DNA of 45,203 bases from Saccharothrix sp. ST-888 (lineage in GTDB: Bacteria > Actinomycetota > Actinomycetes > Streptomycetales > Streptomycetaceae). The notes beneath the pieces were generated by a model, which saw only the letters and a program-made list of their open reading frames with translations, searched no databases and was not told where the DNA came from. The stretch spans positions 1 through 45,203 of the forward strand of contig NZ_JYJF01000053.1 of assembly GCF_000955975.1 (NCBI RefSeq), given 5' to 3'. The translations under genes were made by a program, and so were the position numbers. Positions 1 through 7,704 of the stretch are shown piece by piece. Each line of letters starts with the position of its first letter. Positions within the stretch are counted from its first letter, which is position 1.

Positions 1-92
1 TGAGCCGCAACATCGTCCTCGAGGCACTCCTGCGCGTCACCGCCTGGGGCATCGAAACCCGCTTCCAGCAACTCACCGGAAAGAAGAAGTAA
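1..92 (+). CDS. C-terminal end of an unidentified protein (partial)
   Basis: An open frame enters from the left edge and ends at TAA 90-92. It gives 29 residues that include the stretch LLRVTAWGIETRFQQLTG and finish in three lysines. Codon third positions are mostly G or C, as in the neighbouring genes. A strong hairpin with a T run follows at 164-204, which fits a real gene end. I do not recognise the family from so short a tail. The gene is convergent with the carboxypeptidase gene. Confidence 0.5.
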   Translation, partial: SRNIVLEALLRVTAWGIETRFQQLTGKKK

Positions 93-163
93 CAGCCGCC
101 ACCGACCCGTTCGAGTGAATCGGCTTCGGAGAAATCGACCCAACAGCCGTTCCTGGCAAGCGA

Positions 164-204
164 AGTGGGGGCAGGCGCCGGGCGCCTGCCCCCACTCGGG
201 TTTT
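164..204. terminator. Bidirectional intrinsic terminator
   Basis: Bases 164-179 and 181-196 are perfectly complementary (AGTGGGGGCAGGCGCC and its complement), so a stem of about 14 pairs can form. TTTT follows at 201-204. It lies between the convergent ends of the partial gene on the left and the D,D-carboxypeptidase gene on the right, so it probably stops transcription from both sides. Confidence 0.85.
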
Positions 205-251
205 CTCGGGACCGCTCAGGATCTCCGCGGGCCCTCCGCCATCACCTCGGG

Positions 252-2666
252 TCAGAGCAGACGCAGCAGTCGCGACACGATCGACGGCGGGTTGAAGTCG
301 GACTGCAGGGTCACCGGGACCTCCACCTTGCCGTCGCCCTCACCGGCGGAGACGGTGCCGACCTGGGTGCCGGCCTTGGCACTGTGGCCGAGCTTGACCG
401 AGTCCAGGTTGACCTTGGCGGTGACGCCGGACCAGCCGGCCACCGTGAGGTCCTTGGACGCCACGACCGCGGCCTTGCCGCCGAGACCGTCGTCCACGTA
501 ACCGACCACGTCGCCCTGCTTGGCGAGGGTCTGGCCGGTGAGGCCGTTCTGGGCAGAGGTGATGATCTTCTGACTGACCGTCTGGGCGGCCCTCAGGACA
601 TCGTCGGTGGCCGTCACCGGCTGGTTGAGCGTGACACCGAGGATCATCCGCCTGGTACCGCCGATCTCCTTGACGGCCGCCCACATCAGGCAGGACTTGG
701 CCGCGGTGCTGGAGCCGGTCTTGACGCCGATCACGCCGTTCTTCGGGGAGAGCAGGTAGTTGGTGTTGTAGATCCGCTGATTGTTGAAGACGGTGTCCGG
801 GGTGGCGACGACCCGCTGGAAGACCTCGTTCTGCATGACCTGCTCGGCCAGCTTCAGCTGGTCCTTGGCGGTGCTCTTGGTGTTGTTGTCGTAGCCGGCC
901 GGGTCGGCGTAGCTGGTGTTGGTCATGCCGAGCTTGGCGGCCTGGTCGTTCATCTTCTTGACGAACGCCTCCTCGGTGCCGGCGTCCCAACGGGCCAGCA
1001 GCCGGGCCACGTTGTTGGCCGACGGGAGCATCAGCATCTCCAGCGCCTCGTACTGGCTCAGCTTCTGCCCCTCGGTCAGGGTGACCCGGGACTGGTCGGC
1101 GTCGCTGGACTCCGAGGCGGCCTGCTTGTCAACGGTGAGCGTGGGGCCGGTCTCGCCCTTCTTCAGCGGGTGGTCGCGCAGGATGATGAACGCGTTCATC
1201 ACCTTGGTGACACTGGCGATCGGCTGCGGGGTCTCGTCGCCCACGCTGCCGAGGCTGCCCACGCCGACCACCTCGGCGGTGGCCTGGCCCTTGGTCGGCC
1301 AGGGGATGTCGAGCTTGTCACCGTTGAAGGTGAACGAACTGGCAAGGGACAGCTTGGTCTTGGGGTCCGGCAGCGGACGGAGCAGCTGACCGACCACGAG
1401 CACACCGAGCACCACGGCCAGGAACACCGACCAGATGGTGATCCGCTTGACCGCCGTGCGGAACGGCGTCATCGGACGACGGCTGAGCGCGGCCAGCACC
1501 TCCATCGCCTCGGAGGTGGTCTCCGGCGTGGGCAGCGGCGGCGGGCCCGGCAGCGGGGCGGGCGCCGGCACCGGAGCAGGGTCGGGCAGCGGCAGCGGCC
1601 TGGGCGCCGGGGTGGGGGTCGGCGGTACCGGCACCGGCCGGGGGGCCGGGGTCGGCCGGGGCTCCGGCTCCGGCTCCGGCTCGGGGGTGGGCTCGGGCTC
1701 GGGGGTGGGCTCGGGCTCCGGAGTGGGCTCCGGGATCGGCGAGGGCTCGGGGCGCGGGGCCGGCTCGGGCGCGGGCTCGGGTACGGTCCCGGCCCCGGGC
1801 TTGGCGGAGGTCCCGGTGGCGGCCTCAGCGGAAGTCTTGGAGGTCTCGGGGGCCTTGGAGGTCTTGGTGGACTCCGCCGGCTTCCCGCTCTCGGCGGACT
1901 CCTCGCCGCTGTCCTCGGCGCCCTTCGGGCTCCGGGAGGTCTTCGGGTCCTGCGCGGCCGGGAGTTCCTTCAGCGCCACTGCGCCCGCCGCTCGGCCGTC
2001 CTGCATGGCGAGACGCGGATCGGCCCCGGCCTCCTTGGCGGTCGACTCCGCAGGGGCGTCGGCGGACTCGGTGCTGTCCGCCGCGTCGGCGATCCCGGCG
2101 GCCGGAGGCTTGCCGCCGACGGCACCGTCCTCGCTCTTCACCGCAGTCTCCGAGGACTTCGCGGCCTTCGACACGCTCTCCAGGAAGTCGTCCGGGAGCC
2201 GGAGCGCCGTGGTGCGGTTGTCCACCGGCATGCGGAGCATGGTGGTCTTGCTGTCCACATCACGGACGCTCAGCTGAACCGTCGCACCGCCCCGGCCGGT
2301 CTCGGCCCCGGCTTCGGAACCGGAGTCGCCGTCGGCCTCGTCCTCGGCCTCGTCCTCGGTCCTGGCGGCAGTCTTGGCACTGGTCCCGGCATCGGCCTTG
2401 GCAGCACTCTTGGCACCGGTCCCGACATCGGCCTTGGCAGCACTCTTGGCACCGGTCCCAACATCGGCCTTGGCAGCACTCTTGGCACCGGTCCCGGCAC
2501 TGGCACCAGCGCCGGCACCGCCGCCGGTCCCGGCCTTGGCGTCGGCCGTGCTCCCGGACCCGGCGTCGGCCTCGGCACCGGTCTGCTCGACCGGCCGCTC
2601 GGCTGCGGACGCCTCCGCTTCCCCGTCGCTGCGCACCTTGTCGGGGAACTCGCCCACGTAACCCAT
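252..2666 (-). CDS. D-alanyl-D-alanine carboxypeptidase (peptidase S11) with long low-complexity N-terminal tail
   Basis: Penicillin-binding serine peptidase of 804 residues that trims the terminal D-Ala of peptidoglycan stem peptides outside the membrane. The three S11 motifs are visible: SVTK with Ser485 and Lys488, SAN at Ser549, and KTG at Lys649. One membrane segment (ITIWSVFLAVVLGVLV) lies near residues 409-429, so the enzyme is a type II membrane protein. The roughly 400 residues before it would be cytoplasmic. They are rich in Ala, Glu, Pro, Ser and Lys, with 12-residue repeats (GTGAKSAAKADV type) and a run of PEPEPTPEPEP type. S11 enzymes are usually about 300-450 residues long, and the extra length is this tail. 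The ATG at 2666 opens the longest frame. A shorter start inside the tail cannot be excluded, because composition stays uniform. The gene is monocistronic, with terminator 164-204 downstream. Confidence 0.9.
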   Translation of the reverse strand: MGYVGEFPDKVRSDGEAEASAAERPVEQTGAEADAGSGSTADAKAGTGGGAGAGASAGTGAKSAAKADVGTGAKSAAKADVGTGAKSAAKADAGTSAKTAARTEDEAEDEADGDSGSEAGAETGRGGATVQLSVRDVDSKTTMLRMPVDNRTTALRLPDDFLESVSKAAKSSETAVKSEDGAVGGKPPAAGIADAADSTESADAPAESTAKEAGADPRLAMQDGRAAGAVALKELPAAQDPKTSRSPKGAEDSGEESAESGKPAESTKTSKAPETSKTSAEAATGTSAKPGAGTVPEPAPEPAPRPEPSPIPEPTPEPEPTPEPEPTPEPEPEPEPRPTPAPRPVPVPPTPTPAPRPLPLPDPAPVPAPAPLPGPPPLPTPETTSEAMEVLAALSRRPMTPFRTAVKRITIWSVFLAVVLGVLVVGQLLRPLPDPKTKLSLASSFTFNGDKLDIPWPTKGQATAEVVGVGSLGSVGDETPQPIASVTKVMNAFIILRDHPLKKGETGPTLTVDKQAASESSDADQSRVTLTEGQKLSQYEALEMLMLPSANNVARLLARWDAGTEEAFVKKMNDQAAKLGMTNTSYADPAGYDNNTKSTAKDQLKLAEQVMQNEVFQRVVATPDTVFNNQRIYNTNYLLSPKNGVIGVKTGSSTAAKSCLMWAAVKEIGGTRRMILGVTLNQPVTATDDVLRAAQTVSQKIITSAQNGLTGQTLAKQGDVVGYVDDGLGGKAAVVASKDLTVAGWSGVTAKVNLDSVKLGHSAKAGTQVGTVSAGEGDGKVEVPVTLQSDFNPPSIVSRLLRLL
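2364..2507 (-). repeat. 36-base tandem repeat inside the carboxypeptidase tail
   Basis: Four consecutive 36-base units begin at 2364, 2400, 2436 and 2472. The second and third are almost identical, while the first and last are degenerate. Each encodes 12 residues of the type KADVGTGAKSAA. The unit length keeps the reading frame, so copy number could vary without breaking the protein. Confidence 0.85.
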
Positions 2667-2981
2667 CCTCCTCGTCCGCCCGGCCGCCGCCGCCCGAGCC
2701 CGTGCCGACCCGTCAGCGGGCCGACCTGATTTACTACGGCTTCTCGCCGCGCCTCTGTAGCTGTACAGTCTCCGCCACTGGTGGCCGCTTTGACCGCCGC
2801 ACCCCGCCCGACCGGCCGTTATTCTCCCCGTCAGGCCCGTCTGCGACCAGTCCGAGTGTCAGACGCGGGGCCTGTGGTGGCCGGTTCCCGCCTGCGCGCC
2901 CAAGGTCACGATTCGGAGGCGTACTCGACAAGCCACTGTGAGAGGCGTCACTCTGTCATTCATCCACGCGGGGAGGCTTGG
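2667..2981. other. Intergenic region between divergent carboxypeptidase and GPP34 genes
   Basis: 315 bases with no convincing gene. It must hold the promoters of two divergent genes. The tandem CTGTAG-CTGTACAG around 2755-2768 is the only short symmetric motif I noticed. No clear -35/-10 pair was identified. The open frame that runs in from 2781 has no ribosome-binding site and is best treated as upstream read-through of the GPP34 frame. Confidence 0.5.
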
Positions 2982-3719
2982 ATGGGCAAGAGCCGCAGAA
3001 CAATTCCCGAGGAACTCCTGCTGCTCGCCTTGGACCCGACCACGGGTACCACGGCGCAGCCGCAGACCCTTGACCTCGGACTCGCCGGGGCACAGCTCGT
3101 CGAGCTGTCCCTGGCCGGAAGGATAGTCCCGGACGGGGACCGGATCGCCGTGGTGCTGCCACGGCCGACCGGCGACCCCACCCTGGACCACGCGCTGGAG
3201 CTGCTGCGCCGTCGCGGCAGTCCGGTGCGGGCCGCGCACTGGATAGGCGGGCCCCGGCTGGGGCTCCGTCAGACGTACCTGGCGCACCTGGAACGGTGCG
3301 GCATGGTCACGGCTGTGCCCGGCCAGGTGTGCGGCGTGCTGCCGACGACGCGCTATCAGGCGTCGGACGACTGTATGAACGCCGCCATCAAGCAGCGTCT
3401 GGACACCGCCATCCGCACCGGCGTGCCGCCGGACCCCAGGACGGCCGCACTGGCCGCGCTGGCGCACGCCGTCGGTCTGGGGAAGCACCTCTACCCGGGC
3501 AACGAGGGAAGGTCCTCAAGGTCACGCCTGCGCGACCTGATCCGCTACGACCCGCTCGGCGGGATGGTCGCGCACGCCGTGATGGACGTACAGAACGGCC
3601 TGCCGGCCCAGGCGAACCGCAATACGGCGAACGGACGGGGCACGGCCCCCGGGCGACCGGCGGTGACGCGGACCGCGGCAGGCGGCCGGGGCGTCACGGC
3701 GCAGGTGGGCGCGCGATGA
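2982..3719 (+). CDS. GPP34 family protein (GOLPH3/Vps74-like)
   Basis: 245 residues. The N-terminal part (IPEELLLLALDPTTG, then LDLGLAGAQLVELSLAGRI, residues about 7-50) and the helical repeats after it match the GPP34 fold. In eukaryotes this fold binds phosphatidylinositol-4-phosphate at the Golgi (GOLPH3). Actinobacteria carry many GPP34 proteins whose function is largely unknown, so I assign the family only. The ATG at 2982 is chosen because GGGAGG at 2971-2976 precedes it and homology begins at once. The frame could open earlier, at 2781, without a ribosome-binding site. The C-terminal 40 residues are Gly, Arg and Ala rich and probably disordered. A strong terminator at 3758-3797 isolates the gene. 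Confidence 0.8.
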   Translation: MGKSRRTIPEELLLLALDPTTGTTAQPQTLDLGLAGAQLVELSLAGRIVPDGDRIAVVLPRPTGDPTLDHALELLRRRGSPVRAAHWIGGPRLGLRQTYLAHLERCGMVTAVPGQVCGVLPTTRYQASDDCMNAAIKQRLDTAIRTGVPPDPRTAALAALAHAVGLGKHLYPGNEGRSSRSRLRDLIRYDPLGGMVAHAVMDVQNGLPAQANRNTANGRGTAPGRPAVTRTAAGGRGVTAQVGAR

Positions 3720-3757
3720 ACGGCGCGCGCCGTTAGCGAGATGATCACGCACGTGAG

Positions 3758-3797
3758 GGGCGGTCCGCCCGGCACTCGACTGCCGGGCGGGCCGCCC
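3758..3797 (+). terminator. Intrinsic terminator after the GPP34 gene
   Basis: A 17-pair stem (3758-3774 with 3781-3797), with one T-G wobble and a six-base loop CTCGAC, starts 38 bases after the GPP34 stop. The downstream sequence is pyrimidine rich (TCTCGCCTTTCTCC) rather than a pure T run, which is common in high-GC actinobacteria. Confidence 0.8.
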
Positions 3798-3941
3798 TCT
3801 CGCCTTTCTCCACGCAGTGGCGGGCCGTCCGGGCCCCGCCGCGCTTCCGGCACTGTGGCGTGGCCCCGGCACAGCGGCGCTCCCGGCGACCGATCCGCCG
3901 TTATCGGTTCGGCGCGCCGGGCGCAAGAGGGACGATCCCGA

Positions 3942-3971
3942 TTGAGCGTTTTTCCGATGATCTGCTCTAGT
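3942..3971 (+). promoter_or_regulatory. Candidate housekeeping promoter for the whiJ-like gene
   Basis: TTGAGC at 3942-3947 and TCTAGT at 3966-3971 are separated by 18 bases. They resemble the -35 and -10 boxes of a primary sigma factor promoter. They lie about 140 bases before the chosen GTG start, in a locally less GC-rich stretch. This is pattern recognition only. Confidence 0.4.
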
Positions 3972-4035
3972 GCGCTCCCGTGAATCCCCGGCGCCGACCT
4001 GAGCCGAGATGACATGCTGCTCCAAGTCAGGGGGG

Positions 4036-4045
4036 TTGGTACCAA
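4036..4045. promoter_or_regulatory. Perfect 10-base palindrome in the whiJ-like leader
   Basis: TTGGTACCAA is exactly self-complementary. It lies 30 bases downstream of an upstream ATG in the same frame (4009) and 62 bases before the preferred GTG. Its position between promoter and coding start would suit autoregulation by the XRE protein. A 10-base palindrome is short, so this is only a candidate. Confidence 0.3.
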
Positions 4046-4107
4046 TTTCCACAGTGTTCCGAGGTGCGCCGTTCTCGGGCGTGCCAGAGGCCCGGCCGGA
4101 GGTCGAT

Positions 4108-4965
4108 GTGTCCGCCAGCATCAATCCCACAGTTCGCCGACGACGGCTCGGCGCCGAACTCCGGCGCCTGCGCGAGCTGAAGGGCATGACGGCCGAGGAG
4201 GTGGCCGGCCGCCTGATGGTCTCCCAGTCCAAGATCAGTCGACTGGAGAACGGCCGGCGGAGCATCAGCCAGCGCGACGTCCGCGACCTCTGCGACGTGT
4301 ACGAGGTGTCCGACGAACGGATCCGGGCCGGACTGATGGAGATGGCCAGGGAGTCCCGGCAGCGCGGCTGGTGGCACGAGTTCGGGGACATCCCCTACAG
4401 CGTGTACATCGGACTTGAGGCCGAGGCCTCCTCGATCCGGGCGTACGAGTCCTCCTTCGTGCCGGGCCTGCTGCAGACCCGCGAGTACGCCGAGGCGGTG
4501 GTCGAGGGCACCCAGCCCGACACCGACACCGCTGCGGTCAAGCGCCGGGTGGACGTCCGCCTGAAGCGGCAGAGCCGGATATACGGGGAGAACCAGCTCG
4601 CCAGCCTCTGGGTGGTGATAGACGAAGCCGTGCTCTGCCGGGAGGTGGGCAGCCGCGAGGTGATGTCGGATCAGCTCTTCCAGCTGCTCCTGCTGAGCGA
4701 GCGGCCGAACATCAACCTCCAGGTGATCCCGTTCCAGCACGGCGCGCACCCCGGCATGACCGGGACATTCTCCCTGCTGGAGTTCCCGGAGTCAGCGGAT
4801 TCCACAGTCGTCTACTTCGAAGGAGTGACGAGCGATCTCTACCTGGAGAAGGACGCCGACGTACGCCGCTATACCAATCTCTACGACCACCTGCGGGCAG
4901 CAGCGCTCAGCGTGGCGGACAGCCGGTCCCTGATTCAGCACTATGCAGAGGGGTTCAAGAAATGA
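4108..4965 (+). CDS. whiJ: XRE-family regulator with DUF5753 domain (WhiJ-like)
   Basis: 285 residues. An N-terminal helix-turn-helix at about residues 11-68 contains LRRLRELKGMTAEEVAGRL and VSQSKISRLENGRRSIS. It is followed by a C-terminal DUF5753 domain with the typical FVPGLLQTREYAEAVV. This architecture, with a DUF397 gene directly after it, is that of the WhiJ system of Streptomyces, which influences sporulation. I use the symbol because the N-terminus closely resembles WhiJ as I remember it, but WhiJ-like paralogues are numerous. The GTG at 4108 is preferred because GGAGG at 4098-4102 sits five bases upstream. An ATG at 4009 would add 33 residues of unlikely composition. The stop overlaps the next gene by four bases (ATGA), indicating translational coupling. 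Confidence 0.85.
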   Translation: MSASINPTVRRRRLGAELRRLRELKGMTAEEVAGRLMVSQSKISRLENGRRSISQRDVRDLCDVYEVSDERIRAGLMEMARESRQRGWWHEFGDIPYSVYIGLEAEASSIRAYESSFVPGLLQTREYAEAVVEGTQPDTDTAAVKRRVDVRLKRQSRIYGENQLASLWVVIDEAVLCREVGSREVMSDQLFQLLLLSERPNINLQVIPFQHGAHPGMTGTFSLLEFPESADSTVVYFEGVTSDLYLEKDADVRRYTNLYDHLRAAALSVADSRSLIQHYAEGFKK

Positions 4966-5168
4966 CCAAGACGATGAGCAGCCTGACCTGGCGCAAGAGC
5001 AGCCACAGCGGTGGCAACGGCGCCTGCATCGAGATCGCCGTGCCATCCGGCGCGAGCATCGCCGTTCGTGACTCCAAGGATCCCGAGGGCCCGCAGCTGC
5101 ACTTCTCCAAGGAGGCCTGGGCCGCCTTCGCCACCGCCGCGGGTTCCGGCGTGTTCGGCGAGGTCTGA
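4962..5168 (+). CDS. DUF397 domain protein (WhiJ partner)
   Basis: 68 residues covering one DUF397 domain: LTWRKSSHSGGNGACIEIAV, then VRDSKDPEGPQLHFSKEAW. DUF397 proteins are small acidic partners encoded beside WhiJ-type XRE regulators and are thought to modulate their DNA binding. The ATG shares four bases with the upstream stop, so both proteins are likely made from one message. A hairpin at 5186-5219 follows 17 bases after the stop. Confidence 0.88.
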   Translation: MTKTMSSLTWRKSSHSGGNGACIEIAVPSGASIAVRDSKDPEGPQLHFSKEAWAAFATAAGSGVFGEV

Positions 5169-5185
5169 TCCCTTCCCCGGTCTTT

Positions 5186-5219
5186 CGGTGCCCGTCGCGT
5201 CCGCTCGCGGCGGGCACCG
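5186..5219. terminator. Bidirectional hairpin terminator
   Basis: Bases 5186-5199 pair with 5206-5219 (CGGTGCCCGTCGCG with its complement, one T-G wobble) around a six-base loop. It lies in the 67-base gap between the convergent DUF397 and ADP-ribosylglycohydrolase genes. There is no T run, as is usual in this GC range. Confidence 0.75.
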
Positions 5220-5235
5220 CGGCGTCCGCCCGCGG

Positions 5236-6357
5236 TCAGGCCGCCGGGTACCGCTCGGTCCACACCGCCCGTTCGGCAGGCGGCAGTTCGGGGCCGTGCA
5301 GCTCGGTGCCGTGCAGCAGCTCCAGGACGAAGTCGTCGGCCAGCTCCAGGATCGTCCCCCTGCCCTCCAGCTCCGCCAGCAGCGCGGGCGGCAGGGCGCT
5401 CTCCCCGTGCAGGACACCGAGCAGGTTGCCGCAGATCGCCCCGGTGGAGTCGCTGTCACCGGAGTGGTTGACCGCCAGCAGCAGTCCGGACTTGAGGTCG
5501 TGTGCCACCAGGGCGCAGTAGAGCCCGATCGCCAGCGCCTCCTCGGCCACCCAGCCCTCGCCCAGCGACTCCACCCGCTGTGCGGAGGGCTCCCCGGCGC
5601 GTACCGCGTCCAGTGCGCCGCGCAGGGCGGCGGTGGTCTCCTCGTGCGCCGGGCGCTCGGAGAGCAGGGCCAGCGCCAGGTGCACGCCCTCCTCCAGGGT
5701 GCCGCCGCGGGCCGCGGTGTGGACGATCACCGCGAGCGCCCCGGCGGAGAGGTAGCTGGTGGGGTGGCCGTGCGTGAGCACCGAGCACTCCACCGCCAGC
5801 TGGAAGACGAGTCCGGGCTCCCAGGCCACCAGCAGGCCGAACGGCGCGGCGCGCATCACCGTGCCGCAGCCCTTGGAGTGCGGGTTGCGCGGGGCCTCCA
5901 CGGTGCCGAGCCGCTCGGCGTCGGGACCGGTCAGACCGCTCAGGCAGGCCTGGCCCGGGGCCCGTTGGGCGTACAGCCACTCCTGGCGGCCCAGCCAGCC
6001 GAGGCCGGGGTTGCGCTCGTCCGGGCCCCAGGCGCTCTGGGTGGCCGCCCAGCGCAGGTAGGCGCGGTGGACGTCGGTGGGCGGGTGCCAGGAGCCGCCG
6101 TCGCGGCTGACGTGCGCCCGGATCAGGCCGTCCAGGGTGAAGAGCACCATCTGGGTGTCGTCGGTGACCGCCCCGCGCCGCCCGTACGCGGGCACGTACC
6201 CGGTCACGCCCTCCGGTCCGTGGACGGCGCGGATCTTCTCCAGCGAGTCGAACTCGACACCCGCGCCGAGCGCGTCACCGATCGCCCCGCCCAGCAGGCA
6301 GCCCCGTACGCGGCTGCGGAAGTCCTGTTGCTGCGCGCGTGACCACAGTGGCAACAC
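5236..6357 (-). CDS. ADP-ribosylglycohydrolase family protein
   Basis: 373 residues. The metal-dependent ARH/DraG fold is indicated by CLLGGAIGDALGAGVEF (about residues 20-36), the Mg-binding TDDTQM at 65-70 and the C-terminal GDSDSTGAICGNLLG near residue 300. These carboxylates bind the two Mg ions that cleave ADP-ribose from proteins or small molecules. The substrate is unknown. The start is a GTG at 6357, preceded by AAAGG about nine bases away. The open frame continues to 6783, but the extra N-terminus is Arg/Ala rich and overlaps the divergent phosphatase gene, so it is rejected. The gene converges on the WhiJ/DUF397 pair, and no ADP-ribosyltransferase is visible in this window. Confidence 0.88.
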   Translation of the reverse strand: MLPLWSRAQQQDFRSRVRGCLLGGAIGDALGAGVEFDSLEKIRAVHGPEGVTGYVPAYGRRGAVTDDTQMVLFTLDGLIRAHVSRDGGSWHPPTDVHRAYLRWAATQSAWGPDERNPGLGWLGRQEWLYAQRAPGQACLSGLTGPDAERLGTVEAPRNPHSKGCGTVMRAAPFGLLVAWEPGLVFQLAVECSVLTHGHPTSYLSAGALAVIVHTAARGGTLEEGVHLALALLSERPAHEETTAALRGALDAVRAGEPSAQRVESLGEGWVAEEALAIGLYCALVAHDLKSGLLLAVNHSGDSDSTGAICGNLLGVLHGESALPPALLAELEGRGTILELADDFVLELLHGTELHGPELPPAERAVWTERYPAA

Positions 6358-6443
6358 GGGTCGGCACCTTTCGTCGGCCGTCCGGGCCGCGGGGCCCGGG
6401 ATGGAGGATCCGTACACCTGAGACAGCCTCAAGCGCCCCCGCA

Positions 6444-6508
6444 CTGTAGTCGAATACAGCATCGATTCAGCCTGTCGGCACGAACACCGGCTCGTCAACA
6501 AATTGTTG
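6444..6508. promoter_or_regulatory. Two inverted repeats in the divergent gap
   Basis: CTGTA and TACAG (6444-6459, spacer GTCGAA) and CAACAA and TTGTTG (6496-6508, one central base) are perfect dyads. They lie in the 208-base gap between the divergent ADP-ribosylglycohydrolase and phosphatase genes. The second dyad sits in an AT-rich patch 58 bases before the phosphatase start. They may be operators. No regulator gene is adjacent. Confidence 0.35.
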
Positions 6509-6565
6509 CCGCCGCGCCATCGGAGGGCCACTGGCCACCACCTCCGCCTTCGTACGGTCCGGCGC

Positions 6566-7669
6566 ATGACTTCCACCCGCACCCGCGCCGCGGCCGCGCT
6601 GGCCCTCACCGGCGCACTCGCCCTCGGCGGCACCGCGACCGCCTCCCCCGCCCTCGCGGACGCCCCCGGCCACGCGGACCGGCAGCAGACCTCCCGGATC
6701 CCGTTCACCGCAGCGACCGTCACCCAGCAGGCCGACGGCAGCTTCACCATCGGCTGGACCAGCCCCGGCACCCGCCGGGTCACCGTCTACACGGGCACCG
6801 ACCGCGACCGCATCAGCCACCGCGCCGCGATCGCCCACGCGGGCGGCTCCGCCACCGTGACCGTCTCCGGTCTGGCCGCCGCCGACCGCTGGTACTTCGA
6901 GCTGGTCCCCGACCGCGGCGAGTCGCTCACCGTCGCCGACCGCTCGCTGCACCTCGCCTCGGCCCCCAACTTCCGTGACGCGGGCGGCTACCGCACCACC
7001 GACGGCCACTGGGTCAAGATGGGCGGGGTCTACCGCTCGGACGACCTGAGCAGGCTCACCGACGCCGACCTCGCCGAGCTCCAGCGCCTCGGCATCCGGC
7101 AGATCTTCGACCTGCGCACGCCCGGCGAGCGCACCGCCGCCCCCGACCGCGTCCCGGCCGGCGCCACCGAGGTCGCCGCCAACGTGCTCGGCACCGCCGA
7201 CACCGGCGCCTTCAACGTCACCACCCCCGAGGCCGCCGTCAAGGCGATGACCGACGCCGAGCGCACCATGGTCTCCGCCGACAGCGCCAAGTCCGCCTAC
7301 CACGCGGTGCTCTCCGCCGCCGACGGCCGCGGTGCGGTGCTCTTCCACTGCACGGCGGGCAAGGACCGTACCGGCTGGGCGGGCGCCGCCCTGCTCACCG
7401 CCCTCGGCGTCCCGCGCGGGACCGTGGAGGACGACTACCTCGCCAGCAACACGTACCGGGCCGCCGCCAACGCCGCCACCCTGGCCAAGCTGCCGCCCGC
7501 CTACCAGGCCGTCTACAAGCCGCTGCTGGACGTCTGCCCGGAGTACCTGAACGCCGGTTTCGACGAGGTGCAGAGCGAGTTCGGCGCCTTCGACAGCTAC
7601 CTGAAGGACGGCCTCGGCCTGGACCGGCGCACGCTCCGCGACCTGCGGCACGACCTGCTGGCCGGCTAG
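6566..7669 (+). CDS. Secreted tyrosine-protein phosphatase (Y_phosphatase3 type) with Fn3-like N-domain
   Basis: 367 residues. The start ATG at 6566 opens a Sec signal peptide (ALALTGALALGGTATASPALA), with a likely cleavage near residue 30. A beta-rich segment follows (residues about 45-125, with ITPG-like WTSPGTRRVTVYTG and WYFELVPD) that resembles a fibronectin type III fold. The phosphatase domain starts at NFRDAGGYRT and carries the active-site loop HCTAGKDRTGW, with nucleophile Cys262 and Arg268. This family includes secreted phosphatases acting on tyrosine phosphate or phosphoinositides. The physiological substrate cannot be read here. The ribosome-binding site is weak. The gene stands alone and is convergent with fbiC. 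Confidence 0.88.
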   Translation: MTSTRTRAAAALALTGALALGGTATASPALADAPGHADRQQTSRIPFTAATVTQQADGSFTIGWTSPGTRRVTVYTGTDRDRISHRAAIAHAGGSATVTVSGLAAADRWYFELVPDRGESLTVADRSLHLASAPNFRDAGGYRTTDGHWVKMGGVYRSDDLSRLTDADLAELQRLGIRQIFDLRTPGERTAAPDRVPAGATEVAANVLGTADTGAFNVTTPEAAVKAMTDAERTMVSADSAKSAYHAVLSAADGRGAVLFHCTAGKDRTGWAGAALLTALGVPRGTVEDDYLASNTYRAAANAATLAKLPPAYQAVYKPLLDVCPEYLNAGFDEVQSEFGAFDSYLKDGLGLDRRTLRDLRHDLLAG

Positions 7670-7704
7670 CCCCGGCCGACCCGGACGGCCACCGCCGGGG
7701 ACTG

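Noticed and set aside
1..92. Transposase tail at the left edge
   Set aside because: 29 residues are too few to assign, and no inverted terminal repeat is visible.
1580..1800. GC-rich repeats as a CRISPR array or origin
   Set aside because: They encode the Pro-Glu repeat of the carboxypeptidase tail; unit lengths are 6-18 bases without spacers.
165..2729. 854-codon open frame antisense to the carboxypeptidase gene
   Set aside because: It is the mirror of a GC-rich, Ala/Glu/Pro-rich coding strand; composition (Gly, Arg, Leu runs) and lack of domains show it is a shadow.
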